DNA of 44,915 bases from Arthrobacter sp. S39 (GTDB taxonomy: Bacteria > Actinomycetota > Actinomycetes > Actinomycetales > Micrococcaceae), in the NCBI RefSeq assembly GCF_004320525.1, contig NZ_SIHX01000020.1, positions 1-44,915 on the forward strand. Direction: 5' to 3'. Under the pieces are notes generated by a model. That model made no database searches. It had not been told where the DNA came from and was given only the letters and a program-made list of their open reading frames with translations. Below are positions 1 through 7,571 of this stretch, one piece after another; the stretch's first letter is position 1; every line of letters starts with the position of its first letter. The position numbers were made by a program, and so were the translations under genes.

Positions 1-73
1 CGGAAAAGAACTGCGCCTTCTGCTCCGGCGTATATTTCCTCCGGCCGACAGCTTCTTTCGTTAAAAACGACAC
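1..73 (-). CDS. transposase N-terminus, cut by left edge (IS30-like, family uncertain)
   Basis: The minus strand is open from a GTG at 73-71 to the window edge. It encodes about 24 residues, ending in the basic stretch GRRKYTPEQKAQFFS, which resembles the start of the N-terminal helix-turn-helix of IS30-type DDE transposases. The gene begins right beside a long palindrome typical of an insertion sequence end. Only the first residues are visible, so neither the family nor whether the gene is intact can be settled. It transcribes leftwards out of the window and could equally be another basic DNA-binding protein. Confidence 0.45.
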   Translation of the reverse strand, partial: MSFLTKEAVGRRKYTPEQKAQFFS

Positions 74-127
74 GGTCGTTGCAACTCCCAAAAATTCTGG
101 GTGTTGCAACGACCGCTAGAACCCGCC
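74..127. mobile_element. probable insertion-sequence end with palindrome
   Basis: GGTCGTTGCAAC (74-85) is repeated as its exact reverse complement (103-114), with 17 bases between that also pair in part. Each arm contains the self-complementary octamer GTTGCAAC. The structure lies directly upstream of the transposase-like start codon, where an IS terminal repeat and transposase operator would be expected. The outer boundary near 127 is a guess, because the other end of the element is outside the window. Confidence 0.4.
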
Positions 128-155
128 CTGGCTTCTGAAAGGGCTTAAGCACGAA

Positions 156-232
156 CGCTGGACGACAGACATCCGGCAGCGTGCGTCAGAGCGACGGAGG
201 AGCAGCACGCCGAGGATGTGTGTCGTCCAGCG
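156..232. terminator. large hairpin downstream of ald
   Basis: Two 19-base arms (156-174 and 214-232) are complementary with one mismatch. An inner pair, GCGTGC (179-184) and GCACGC (205-210), extends the fold across a purine-rich loop. It sits 18 bases beyond the ald stop codon, so it may end ald transcription. It is larger than the other terminators in this window, lacks a clear T-run, and could instead be a dispersed palindromic repeat. Confidence 0.5.
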
Positions 233-250
233 CAGCGGACGGATCAAGCC

Positions 251-1369
251 TTACGCGGAGACCAGTTCGTGCCAGTCCGCTACGAGCGGCAGGTTGTGTG
301 CCTCGGATACGGAGTGGTGCGCCACGTGGCCGGCTGCGATGTTGAGGCCGGCTGCGAGGGCGGGGTCCCGGTCGAAGGCTGCCTTGACGCCAAGGTTGGC
401 CAAGGAGACGGCGTACCTCAGGGTGACGTTGGTCAGGGCGTAGGTGGACGTGTTGGGGACGGCGCCCGGCATGTTGGCGACGCAGTAGAAGATCGTGTTG
501 TGGACCTTGTACGTGGGTTCCTGGTGCGTGGTGGGGTGGGTGTCTTCGAAGCAGCCGCCCTGGTCCACGGCGATGTCCACCAGCACGGAGCCGGGCTTCA
601 TGCGGGCCACGAGTTCGTTGCTGACCAGCTTGGGTGCCTTGGCGCCCGGAATCAGGACGGAACCGATGACCAGGTCGGCATCCACCACGGACTTTTCGAT
701 CTCGTACTTGTTGGAGGCCACGGTCTTCAGGCGGCCCTGGTACTGGGCGTCCAGCTCGCGGAGCCGGTTGATGTTGATGTCCAGGATGGTGACGTCAGCA
801 CCGAGGCCCAGTGCCATGGCTGCAGCGTTGGTGCCTGCCACGCCGGCGCCCAGGACCACGACCTTCGCGGGACGGACGCCCGGAACGCCGCCGAGCAGCA
901 CACCTTTGCCGCCCGCAGGGGCCATGAGGGAGGTGGCGCCCACCTGGACGGAGAGGCGGCCGGCGACCTCGGACATCGGGGCCAGCAACGGAAGGGTGCG
1001 GCCTTCCTGGACGGTTTCGTAGGCGATGGCCGTGACGCCGGAGTTGATCAGTTCCCGGGTCAGTTCGGGCTCGGCTGCAAGATGGAGGTAGGTGAAGAGG
1101 ATCAGGCCCTTGCGGAAGCGGTGGTATTCCGCCTTGATGGGTTCCTTGACCTTCATGACCATGTCGGCGCGTGCCCAGACGTCGTCGGCGTCGGCGACGA
1201 TCTCGGCACCGGCGATCGCGTATTCCTCATCCGTGATGCCGGAGCCCAGGCCCGCGCCGCGCTCCACCAGGACCGCGTGGCCGTGGGTGCGGAATTCGTT
1301 GACGCCTGCCGCGGTGATGGCCACGCGGAATTCGTTGTTTTTGATCTCTTTGGGGACACCGATGATCAT
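251..1369 (-). CDS. ald: alanine dehydrogenase
   Basis: NAD-dependent oxidative deamination of L-alanine to pyruvate and ammonium; cytoplasmic, usually hexameric. The 372-residue length is exactly the family norm. R15, K75 (VKEP) and H96 match the known substrate-binding and catalytic residues, and a Rossmann loop GAGVAG lies at 174-179. The start at 1369 was chosen over an in-frame ATG at 1381 because GGAG lies six bases before it. The gene is divergent from a PucR-type regulator, and the region between holds repeated sites, which suggests local control by alanine or nitrogen status (inference). A cycA-type alanine/serine/glycine permease lies about 10 kb away. Confidence 0.95.
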   Translation of the reverse strand: MIIGVPKEIKNNEFRVAITAAGVNEFRTHGHAVLVERGAGLGSGITDEEYAIAGAEIVADADDVWARADMVMKVKEPIKAEYHRFRKGLILFTYLHLAAEPELTRELINSGVTAIAYETVQEGRTLPLLAPMSEVAGRLSVQVGATSLMAPAGGKGVLLGGVPGVRPAKVVVLGAGVAGTNAAAMALGLGADVTILDININRLRELDAQYQGRLKTVASNKYEIEKSVVDADLVIGSVLIPGAKAPKLVSNELVARMKPGSVLVDIAVDQGGCFEDTHPTTHQEPTYKVHNTIFYCVANMPGAVPNTSTYALTNVTLRYAVSLANLGVKAAFDRDPALAAGLNIAAGHVAHHSVSEAHNLPLVADWHELVSA

Positions 1370-1432
1370 TCTGGGCTCCATTTTCACGGGCCCGAAAGGC
1401 CCTTGTATTGCGGGGGAAGTTGTGATTCCAGA

Positions 1433-1506
1433 ATAAATCCGGTTGTGAGGCAGGCGACATAAATCCGGGAAGCCGCCGCCACCCCTAGCCCGCCATTCCG
1501 CGGATT
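1433..1506. promoter_or_regulatory. repeated ATAAATCCGG sites between ald and pucR-type gene
   Basis: ATAAATCCGG occurs at 1433-1442 and again at 1459-1468 (26 bases apart), and an inverted partial copy CGGATTT lies at 1500-1506. The first copy overlaps a possible ald -10 box (TATTCT on the minus strand, 1435-1430). They are candidate binding sites for the divergent regulator; this is inference from position and repetition. Confidence 0.45.
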
Positions 1507-1591
1507 TCAGGAAAGCCTTCTCGACATTTGTCCAGCGTGCAAGCGTCAGGTGTCGCCTCGTGTCCGTTCGCGGTATCGCCCGCCACAGCAG

Positions 1592-1597
1592 TACTGT
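1592..1597 (+). promoter_or_regulatory. -10 box TACTGT, leaderless start of PucR-type gene
   Basis: TACTGT fits the actinobacterial TANNNT -10 pattern and ends six bases before the ATG at 1604, which has no Shine-Dalgarno sequence. The transcript probably begins at the start codon. Confidence 0.5.
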
Positions 1598-1603
1598 TGG
1601 CCC

Positions 1604-2824
1604 ATGCAGCAGCAGGATGTGGAACAGCTTGTGGAGGGGGTGGCGCAGAAGCTTGGGCGGGGACTTTCGCTGGAGGACCTGGACGGCCTGCTGCTCGCCT
1701 ACAGCTCCAACCAGTCCCACGCTGACCGGGTCCGGGTCAACTTCCTGTTGAGCAAACGCGTCCCCGTGGACGTCAGCGCCTGGCAGCTGTCACACGGCAT
1801 CGCCACGGCGGTCCGCCCCGTCGTCATCCCCGCCAACCCGGAGCTTGGCATGCTGGGCCGCGTCTGTGTCCCGCTGATGGTGCGCGGCTTCCGGGTGGGT
1901 TATCTGTGGGTCCAGCAGGACTCGGCAGAGGAAAACCCGACGGCGATCCTCACCCAGTTGCCGGAGGTGAACCACGAGATCGAGCTGCTCTCCGGGCTCC
2001 TGCTGGACTCCAACACTGCTGAATCGGAGTTCCGCCGCGGCCGTGAGCGGGAATTCCTGGCGGCCTGTTCCGGCGAGGCCAACGCCGCGGCGGCCATTGC
2101 GGGATGGAAGGAGATCCAGGGCAAAGGGCCGTGGCAGATGGTCACGGTCCTGGACGCCGACGGCTGGGCCGGAGGGCCGGACCCCATCGCGTCCACGCTG
2201 ATCCACCGGTCGGCAGCCCTGCAGGCCACGATCGGGGTGGACGTGGCCCTGTTCAGTGCGGGCACCGAAACGCATTCGGTGGTGTTGTTCAAGGAGTCCA
2301 CCGGTCGGGCCAACCACGCCCAGGTGCTGGTCCACTATCAGCTGGAACTGGCCAAACGCTCCGGCCGCCCGGTGCACCGCATCATCCTGGGAATCAGCGA
2401 GGGCTTCGCCAGGACCCGTGATTTCGCCGAGGCGTACCGGCAATCCAAGCAGGCAGCCCAGGCCGCAGCGGTGGATCCGCAGTTGGGTGAGCTGGTGGAC
2501 TGCCGGGCCACCGGGGTTTACCAGCTGCTGGCTTCGGCCGGCGGCGGTGCGGGCGCCTGGGCGGATTCCGGGTCGGTCTACTTCCGGATCCTGGAGGACC
2601 ATGACCGGAACGGTGAACTCATTCCTGTCCTGGAGCTGCTGTATGACAACGACGGGGCCGTGCAGGACGTGGCCACCAAACTTCATCTGCACCGCAGCAG
2701 CATCTACAACCGGCTGGGCCGCATCCGCGCCCTGCTCGGGGTGGACCCGCTCAAGGGTATGCCCCGGCTTGAGCTGCATGCCGCCCTGAAAATGCGCCGT
2801 TGGGCGGCACGGCCCAGGATTTAG
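1604..2824 (+). CDS. PucR/CdaR-type helix-turn-helix transcriptional regulator
   Basis: A 406-residue regulator. The C-terminus (about 340-385) is a PucR-type HTH: a helix starting at VLELLYDNDGAVQDVA, then HLHRSSIYNRLGRI. The middle region resembles the GGDEF-like sensor domain of this family. A start at 1604 is preferred over the in-frame ATG at 1550 because a TANNNT box lies just upstream and the first 18 residues of the longer form look non-native. It is divergent from ald and so is the best candidate for its regulator. Note that mycobacterial ald is controlled by an Lrp-type protein instead. The ligand is unknown. Confidence 0.85.
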   Translation: MQQQDVEQLVEGVAQKLGRGLSLEDLDGLLLAYSSNQSHADRVRVNFLLSKRVPVDVSAWQLSHGIATAVRPVVIPANPELGMLGRVCVPLMVRGFRVGYLWVQQDSAEENPTAILTQLPEVNHEIELLSGLLLDSNTAESEFRRGREREFLAACSGEANAAAAIAGWKEIQGKGPWQMVTVLDADGWAGGPDPIASTLIHRSAALQATIGVDVALFSAGTETHSVVLFKESTGRANHAQVLVHYQLELAKRSGRPVHRIILGISEGFARTRDFAEAYRQSKQAAQAAAVDPQLGELVDCRATGVYQLLASAGGGAGAWADSGSVYFRILEDHDRNGELIPVLELLYDNDGAVQDVATKLHLHRSSIYNRLGRIRALLGVDPLKGMPRLELHAALKMRRWAARPRI

Positions 2825-2850
2825 GGACCCAGGACTGAGGGGCCCCGGAA

Positions 2851-3204
2851 CTAAGCGGCGTTTCCCTCATGCTTGGACGGCTCCCCGGGTGCCAGGGACT
2901 GGTCCTGGGCGCCGCGTGGTGGAATGTCCTGGCGGGTGGCCGGAGCTGCTTCGTGGCCGGGTTCCAGGGAGGTGGCCTGGTCAAGGGAGGCTGCCTGCTG
3001 CAGGGTCAGGGTTTCGGACAGGTTCGACGCTTCGCGGCGGCGCTTGGCGATGGCACTGTCGGCCCACATGGCAACGGCCACGAACACCACGCAGCTGGAC
3101 ATCACCACGGCGGTGTTATTCAGCCGCATGGCTGATCCCAGCATGGCGGCAACCAGCATGGCGGCAATGCCCGCCACCACGTGCAACCCTCTGAATTTCG
3201 CCAC
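2851..3204 (-). CDS. small two-helix membrane protein, unknown function
   Basis: A 117-residue protein with two hydrophobic segments (about 8-24 and 30-48) followed by a basic stretch (AKRRRE) and a long polar tail rich in Q, E and P. This suggests a membrane hairpin with a cytoplasmic tail. It starts with GTG, and TAGGCT ends six bases upstream, pointing to a leaderless transcript. It converges on the PucR-type gene. The family was not recognised. The hydrophobic segments and upstream box support a real gene. Confidence 0.65.
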   Translation of the reverse strand: MAKFRGLHVVAGIAAMLVAAMLGSAMRLNNTAVVMSSCVVFVAVAMWADSAIAKRRREASNLSETLTLQQAASLDQATSLEPGHEAAPATRQDIPPRGAQDQSLAPGEPSKHEGNAA

Positions 3205-3210
3205 AATTCA

Positions 3211-3216
3211 AGCCTA
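3211..3216 (-). promoter_or_regulatory. -10 box TAGGCT, leaderless start of small membrane protein gene
   Basis: On the minus strand TAGGCT ends six bases before the GTG at 3204. The same hexamer precedes three other genes in the window at 6-8 bases. Confidence 0.5.
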
Positions 3217-3278
3217 ACCCCGGTCGCTTGCCTGTTTTAAGGCCTGGCCGAGATCGTTGCTTGATCCTTATCACTCCG

Positions 3279-3698
3279 TCATTCAGCGGCGGCGGAACCG
3301 TCATTTTCGCTTGCCCGCTGCTTCGCCTGCTCCGTCTTCCGTTGCTGGTCCAGCCAGGCCGTGATCGCCGCCCGCCTGATCCTGCGGTGCGTGCCGCGGT
3401 ACTCCACCGGTATTTCGCCGCGGTCGGTCATGTTGCGCAGGAAGGTGTGGGAGATTCCGGCAAGCTCCGCCGCCTGGGAAGTAGTGAGCACTTCCTCCAC
3501 GCTGCTGACGGCCACTGCCTCGCCGCGGCTGAAGCGGCCGAGCAGATCAACGACGGCGTCCCGCGCCTGCGGAGGCAGCCGGTGGACGGTGCCGTCCACA
3601 AAAACAGTGATGTCATGGCTGCCCTCCAGCGCGCGCTGCAGTTTCTCTGCATCCTCAACCGGCAGGCCGGCGGTCATCCGGGGAGCTATCAGTGCCAT
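3279..3698 (-). CDS. excisionase/antitoxin-like HTH DNA-binding protein
   Basis: A 139-residue protein with a MerR/excisionase-type winged helix near 75-120 (LTTSQAAELAGISHTFLRNM, then RGTHRRIRRAAITAWL). Proteins of this build often act as antitoxins partnered with a PIN-domain nuclease encoded directly downstream, but no PIN gene follows here (only 74 bases to the next gene), so it looks solitary. The tail is polar and acidic. The start at 3698 was chosen because TAGGCT lies seven bases upstream; the longer open frame continuing toward 4544 is antisense shadow of the hydrolase gene. Confidence 0.8.
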   Translation of the reverse strand: MALIAPRMTAGLPVEDAEKLQRALEGSHDITVFVDGTVHRLPPQARDAVVDLLGRFSRGEAVAVSSVEEVLTTSQAAELAGISHTFLRNMTDRGEIPVEYRGTHRRIRRAAITAWLDQQRKTEQAKQRASENDGSAAAE

Positions 3699-3705
3699 GG
3701 GCAAC

Positions 3706-3711
3706 AGCCTA
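3706..3711 (-). promoter_or_regulatory. -10 box TAGGCT upstream of excisionase-like gene
   Basis: The minus-strand TAGGCT ends seven bases before the ATG at 3698. No Shine-Dalgarno sequence is seen. This fits leaderless transcription. Confidence 0.45.
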
Positions 3712-3737
3712 ACCCTGTCCTGCCGAAGCAGCGGCGG

Positions 3738-3743
3738 TAAGCT
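3738..3743 (+). promoter_or_regulatory. -10 box TAAGCT, leaderless start of alpha/beta hydrolase gene
   Basis: TAAGCT ends six bases before the ATG at 3750, where no Shine-Dalgarno is present. With the box at 3706-3711 on the other strand it makes a compact divergent promoter. Confidence 0.45.
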
Positions 3744-3749
3744 CGCCTG

Positions 3750-4538
3750 ATGAAACTTGGTGATGGCCGGGACGTGACGTCGGGCGGCCTGACCGGGCGG
3801 GTCTATGCCTCGGCGCCGCCGCGCGACAGCAGGAGCGGCAGCCGCCGCACATACGTGCTGCTGCACGGCATCGGCGTCTCGCACCGCTATTTCGCACGGC
3901 TGCACCGCGAGCTGGCCTCGGAGGCGGACGTCTACACTTTCGACCTGCCCGGCTTCGGTGACGCCCCGCGGCCAGGCCGCCAGGTGGCCGTGGGGGAGTA
4001 CGCGGCATTTGTGAAAAGCGTGCTGGCCGACGCCGGAGTCCGGTCCTGCGTGGTGATCGGGCACTCCATGGGCACCCAGTACGCGGTGGAGCTTGCCCTC
4101 CAGGAGCCTGGGCTGGTGGCCGGCCTGGTCCTGATGGGTCCGGTGGTGGACAGCACCAGGAAGTCCGTGCCGCTCCAGGCGCTGGCGCTGACCCGTGATG
4201 CCATGTTCAGCGAATCGCTGTCCTCGAACGCCATCGTCTTCAGGGATTATTTCCGGGCCGGTCCGCGCTGGTACCTGACCCAGCTGCCCGTCATGATGGG
4301 ATATCCCCTCGACTCCCGGATCCAGGGCGTCAGCCAGCCCGTGCTGGTGATGCGCGGAAGCAGTGACCCGGTGGGACGCCGCCCGTGGTGCGAACGCCTC
4401 GCCGCGCTGGCGCAGCAAGGCAGCTTCGCGGAGGTCCCCGGGGCGGGCCACGTCCTGCAGCACACGGCAACGCAGGCCACCGCCGCAGCGATCAGCGGCT
4501 GGGTCCGCGCCGCAGACGGCTTCGGTGTGTCCGCCTGA
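3750..4538 (+). CDS. alpha/beta hydrolase
   Basis: A 262-residue alpha/beta-hydrolase fold protein. It has the oxyanion motif LLHGIG near 37-42, the nucleophile elbow GHSMG with Ser106, and likely acid Asp206 and His234 completing the triad. There is no signal peptide, so it is probably cytoplasmic. Substrate cannot be told: esterase, lactonase or C-C hydrolase are all possible. It is divergent from the excisionase-like gene and converges on ptsH, so no operon context helps. Confidence 0.85.
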   Translation: MKLGDGRDVTSGGLTGRVYASAPPRDSRSGSRRTYVLLHGIGVSHRYFARLHRELASEADVYTFDLPGFGDAPRPGRQVAVGEYAAFVKSVLADAGVRSCVVIGHSMGTQYAVELALQEPGLVAGLVLMGPVVDSTRKSVPLQALALTRDAMFSESLSSNAIVFRDYFRAGPRWYLTQLPVMMGYPLDSRIQGVSQPVLVMRGSSDPVGRRPWCERLAALAQQGSFAEVPGAGHVLQHTATQATAAAISGWVRAADGFGVSA

Positions 4539-4586
4539 CTGCACTTCGCCTGACAGGAATCCGCCCGACGGTACTTCGTCCGGCCC

Positions 4587-4865
4587 CTATTCGGCGTCGA
4601 GGTCCGTTTCCAGGAGCTTGACCAGGGAATCGAGCGCGGCGTCGGCCCCGTCCCCTTCGGCGCGCAAAACCACCACGTCGCCCTTGGCCGCGCCCAGCGT
4701 CATCAGCGAGAGGATGCTGGAGGCATCCAGTGCCTCATCCGCGGGTTCGCCCTGCATGGCGATGGTGACTTCCACTCCCACGTCGCCCGCAGCCTCGGCG
4801 AAAAGAGCGGCCGGCCGGGCGTGCAGGCCGGAGCGGCTGGCGATGGTGGCGATGCGTTCGGGCAT
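4587..4865 (-). CDS. ptsH: phosphocarrier protein HPr
   Basis: A 92-residue HPr, the small phosphocarrier that takes phosphate from enzyme I and passes it to sugar-specific EIIA domains. His15 sits in the expected SGLHARPAA context, and Ser49/Ser50 lie near the regulatory-serine position of Gram-positive HPr. The start at 4865 follows a strong AGGAGG four bases upstream; longer frames are not needed. It lies 37 bases downstream of ptsI on the same strand, so the two form an operon in the order ptsI-ptsH. Confidence 0.95.
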   Translation of the reverse strand: MPERIATIASRSGLHARPAALFAEAAGDVGVEVTIAMQGEPADEALDASSILSLMTLGAAKGDVVVLRAEGDGADAALDSLVKLLETDLDAE

Positions 4866-4902
4866 TGTTCCTCCTGGTAGGTGTTGGCGCGGGGGAGCCG
4901 CG

Positions 4903-6588
4903 TCAGAGTCCGAGTTCTTCGAGTACCGGCAGTTTTTCGCGGACCCAGGCGCGTGCTTCGGTTGCACTGGGTGCGGACAGCGCCAGCTTGGCCAGCTGTT
5001 GCGCCTCGGCGAGGGTCACTGTCTTCAGGACCGCTGCCACGGCGGCCAGGGACCGCGCGGTCATGGACAGCGTGGTCACGCCCAGCCCGGTAAGTACGAC
5101 GGCGAGGGCCGGGTCGGCGGCGGCCTCGCCGCAGACGCCCACAGGTTTGTTGTGGCCTTCCGCGCGGGAGCCTTCCACTGTGAGCCCCACCAGGCGCAGC
5201 ACGGCGGGCTGCCACGGCGTGTTCAGGTTGGCCAGCGGACCGAGCTGGCGGTCGGCGGCCATGGCGTACTGGGTGAGATCGTTGGTGCCCAGGCTCGCGA
5301 AGCCCACCTCGCGCAGGATGGCCTCGGCGGTGAGCGCGGCGGACGGGACCTCCACCATCACCCCGGGCGTCTTGATGCCGGCGTCGGCGCACATGGAAGC
5401 GAAGCGGGCGGCTTCTTCAGCCGTCGAAATCATCGGAGCCATGACCCACACGTCTGCTTCGGACTGCTGCTCGGCCAGGGCGATGGCCTCCAGCTGGCGG
5501 TCCAGGACGCCGGGCGTGGTGAAGTCCGTGCGGTAGCCGCGGACACCCAGGGCCGGGTTGGGCTCGGTGGAGTCCGTCAGGAACGGGAGCGGCTTATCGG
5601 CGCCGGCGTCGAGCGTACGCAGCACCACCTTCTTTCCCGGGAACGCATCAAAAACGCTCTTGTAGGCCGCGGCCTGCTCCTCCACGGAGGGCTCGGAGTC
5701 CCGCTCCAGGAAGCAGAATTCGGTCCGGAAGAGGCCCACGCCCTGGGCGCCCAGTTTCGCGGCCGCCTCGGCATCCTTGCCGCCGCCGACGTTGGCGAGC
5801 AGCGGCACCAGGTGGCCGTCCGCCGTCGTGCCCGTGCCACTGAACTCGGCCAGCAGGGAAGCCGTGGCCGCCCAGGCATCCGCTGCGGCGCGCAGCGAGT
5901 CATCGGGTTCGGCGGTGATGTTGCCCGCGGCGCCGTCAACGTACACTTCCGTGCCGTCCGCGAGGTCGTCGACTCCCACGGCAGCCACGACGGCCGGCAG
6001 GCCCAGCGAACGCGCGATGATGGCCGTATGGGACTGCGGCCCGCCGCCCGCGGTCACGAGTGCCAGGACCTTGTTGGGGTCCAGGGTTGCGGTGTCGGCC
6101 GGGGCCAGGTCCTCGGCCACCAGCACAAACGGCGTGCTGGAGGTGGGGATGCCGGGCGCGGGGACGCCGCGAAGTGCGGCCACAATCCGGGCGCGGACAT
6201 CCAGGACGTCGGTGGCTCGTTCGGCCATGTAGCCGCCGAGGTTATGGAGCATTTCCGAGACGGAGGAACCGGATTCCCAGATGGCGCGCTCGGTTGAGAG
6301 GCCGCGGGCCACGAGCTTGGCGGCGCCCTTGATCAGCATGGTGTCCTTGGCCATCAGCGCCGTGGCTTCCAGGACGGCCTTGCCGTCTCCGGTGGCGTGC
6401 GCTGCCCGGGCCTTGAGTTCGTCGTGGACGGCCTGCGAGGCCGCCTTAAGGGCCGCCGTGGCGTCCTCCGCAGAGGTCCCCGCACTCAGCTGTTCGCCTG
6501 CCGGGGGTTCGCTGATCGGTTTAGGCATCTGCCGGACGGTGCCGATGATGCGGCCGGGGCTGACGCCAACTCCTGGGAAGTTCTGCAC
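4903..6588 (-). CDS. ptsI: PTS enzyme I (phosphoenolpyruvate-protein phosphotransferase)
   Basis: A 561-residue enzyme I that autophosphorylates from phosphoenolpyruvate and passes phosphate to HPr. The phosphohistidine is His187 in GGGPQSHTAI. The PEP-binding barrel has GLFRTEFCF near 285-293, TNDLTQY near 435-441 and the catalytic Cys486 in GVCGEAA. It starts with GTG at 6588, preceded by GAGGA six bases before. It heads the ptsI-ptsH operon and is divergent from a TetR regulator, with a palindrome overlapping the likely -35 box. Confidence 0.96.
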   Translation of the reverse strand: MQNFPGVGVSPGRIIGTVRQMPKPISEPPAGEQLSAGTSAEDATAALKAASQAVHDELKARAAHATGDGKAVLEATALMAKDTMLIKGAAKLVARGLSTERAIWESGSSVSEMLHNLGGYMAERATDVLDVRARIVAALRGVPAPGIPTSSTPFVLVAEDLAPADTATLDPNKVLALVTAGGGPQSHTAIIARSLGLPAVVAAVGVDDLADGTEVYVDGAAGNITAEPDDSLRAAADAWAATASLLAEFSGTGTTADGHLVPLLANVGGGKDAEAAAKLGAQGVGLFRTEFCFLERDSEPSVEEQAAAYKSVFDAFPGKKVVLRTLDAGADKPLPFLTDSTEPNPALGVRGYRTDFTTPGVLDRQLEAIALAEQQSEADVWVMAPMISTAEEAARFASMCADAGIKTPGVMVEVPSAALTAEAILREVGFASLGTNDLTQYAMAADRQLGPLANLNTPWQPAVLRLVGLTVEGSRAEGHNKPVGVCGEAAADPALAVVLTGLGVTTLSMTARSLAAVAAVLKTVTLAEAQQLAKLALSAPSATEARAWVREKLPVLEELGL

Positions 6589-6694
6589 TGAAGGTCCTCA
6601 TTCTCTGCCGATAGCCAGGCCCGCCAAGGTTCCCGGCGCCATGCCGGGGGCGCCGTGACTGCTACGTCAGGTGGCGCGAAACGTGCCTGAAAAA

Positions 6695-6729
6695 ATTGTA
6701 TGTGATTCAGTTCATATAGCAATGCTATA
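6695..6729 (-). promoter_or_regulatory. ptsI promoter with overlapping palindrome and CRP/GlxR-like site
   Basis: On the minus strand a -35 TTGCTA (6722-6717) and -10 TACAAT (6700-6695) are 16 bases apart. A perfect 7-base inverted repeat around a central A (TATAGCA A TGCTATA, 6715-6729) covers the -35. TGTGA-N6-TCATA (6701-6716) exactly fills the spacer and matches nine of ten CRP half-site bases. This suggests control by the divergent TetR protein and by a cAMP-type regulator (inference). Confidence 0.5.
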
Positions 6730-6734
6730 GGTGA

Positions 6735-6740
6735 TAGGGT
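6735..6740 (+). promoter_or_regulatory. -10 box TAGGGT of TetR gene
   Basis: TAGGGT ends seven bases before the ATG at 6748. It fits TANNNT leaderless promoters, although AGGG could also serve as a weak ribosome binding site. Confidence 0.4.
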
Positions 6741-6747
6741 AGCGGTT

Positions 6748-7470
6748 ATGAGTTTGGATGGCCAGCTTCCCCCCAAAATGCGACTGTTGCGTGCGGCGGC
6801 CGAATTGCTGGCAAACTCTGCGGGCTCACCGGTCTCCACCCGCCAGATCACGCAGCTGGCAGGCGTCACCGCGCCCACGCTGTACCACCACTTCGGCGAC
6901 AAGGAAGGTCTTTTCGACGCCGTTGTCGCCGCGGGATTTGAAGAATATGTCGCGGGCGAAAGGGATTTCGCCCCGTCCGGGCACCCGCTGGAGGATATCC
7001 GGCGGATGTGGGACAACCACGTCCAGTTCGGGCTGAACCAGCCGGAACTGTACCTGGTGATGTTCGGCAATATCCGTCCTGAAAGCCGCCCCGCCATCGT
7101 TGCCGATGCCGAGGCCCTGATGGAGGAGATGCTGAACAAGGCAGCAGTGGCAGGCCAGCTGAACGTCCAGCCGCGGGAAGCAGCCAGGTCCATCCTGGCC
7201 GCCAACGTGGGGGTGACCCTCATGCTGATTGCGGAGCCTGCCGCCGAACGGAACCTTGAATTGTCCACCATGACGCGGGACGCCATGATTTTTGCGGTGT
7301 CCGCGGACCAGGCTGCCGGCGGCAGTCCTGATGACTCCGGGAAGTCCTCGGTGGTGGTGGCAGCGATTGCCCTGAATGCCGCACTTCAGGCGTCGCACTC
7401 AGACCAGCTCTCAAGCTCGGAACTCAAACTCTTCCTCGAATGGCTTCACCGGATCTCCACCAGCAGCTAG
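6748..7470 (+). CDS. TetR/AcrR-family transcriptional regulator
   Basis: A 240-residue repressor-type protein. The N-terminal HTH is clear: STRQITQLAGVTAPTLYHHF followed by GDKEGLFDAV, about residues 30-60. The rest is a helical ligand-binding domain of unknown specificity. It lies between the divergent ptsI-ptsH operon and the co-directional mtlA-mtlD genes, with a 15-base palindrome in its upstream region. This suggests control of PTS or mannitol genes, instead of the DeoR- or MtlR-type activators known elsewhere. That role is inferred from position only. Confidence 0.88.
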   Translation: MSLDGQLPPKMRLLRAAAELLANSAGSPVSTRQITQLAGVTAPTLYHHFGDKEGLFDAVVAAGFEEYVAGERDFAPSGHPLEDIRRMWDNHVQFGLNQPELYLVMFGNIRPESRPAIVADAEALMEEMLNKAAVAGQLNVQPREAARSILAANVGVTLMLIAEPAAERNLELSTMTRDAMIFAVSADQAAGGSPDDSGKSSVVVAAIALNAALQASHSDQLSSSELKLFLEWLHRISTSS

Positions 7471-7571
7471 CAGGTCCCAAGCCACACTGCACCACCTTTT
7501 GCACAGGCAGTACCGTCGTCGAAATATCGGACCATCCTGCGGAGCAGCAGGAATCACGGTTAGGAAATCAC

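Noticed and set aside
218..1462. 414-residue plus-strand open frame opposite ald
   Set aside because: Antisense shadow of ald in GC-rich DNA. It has a Gly/Val/Asp/His-rich composition without any family motif.
4363..6297. 644-residue plus-strand open frame
   Set aside because: Lies opposite ptsI and ptsH, is Arg/Gly/His-rich and has no recognisable domain. It is a shadow frame.
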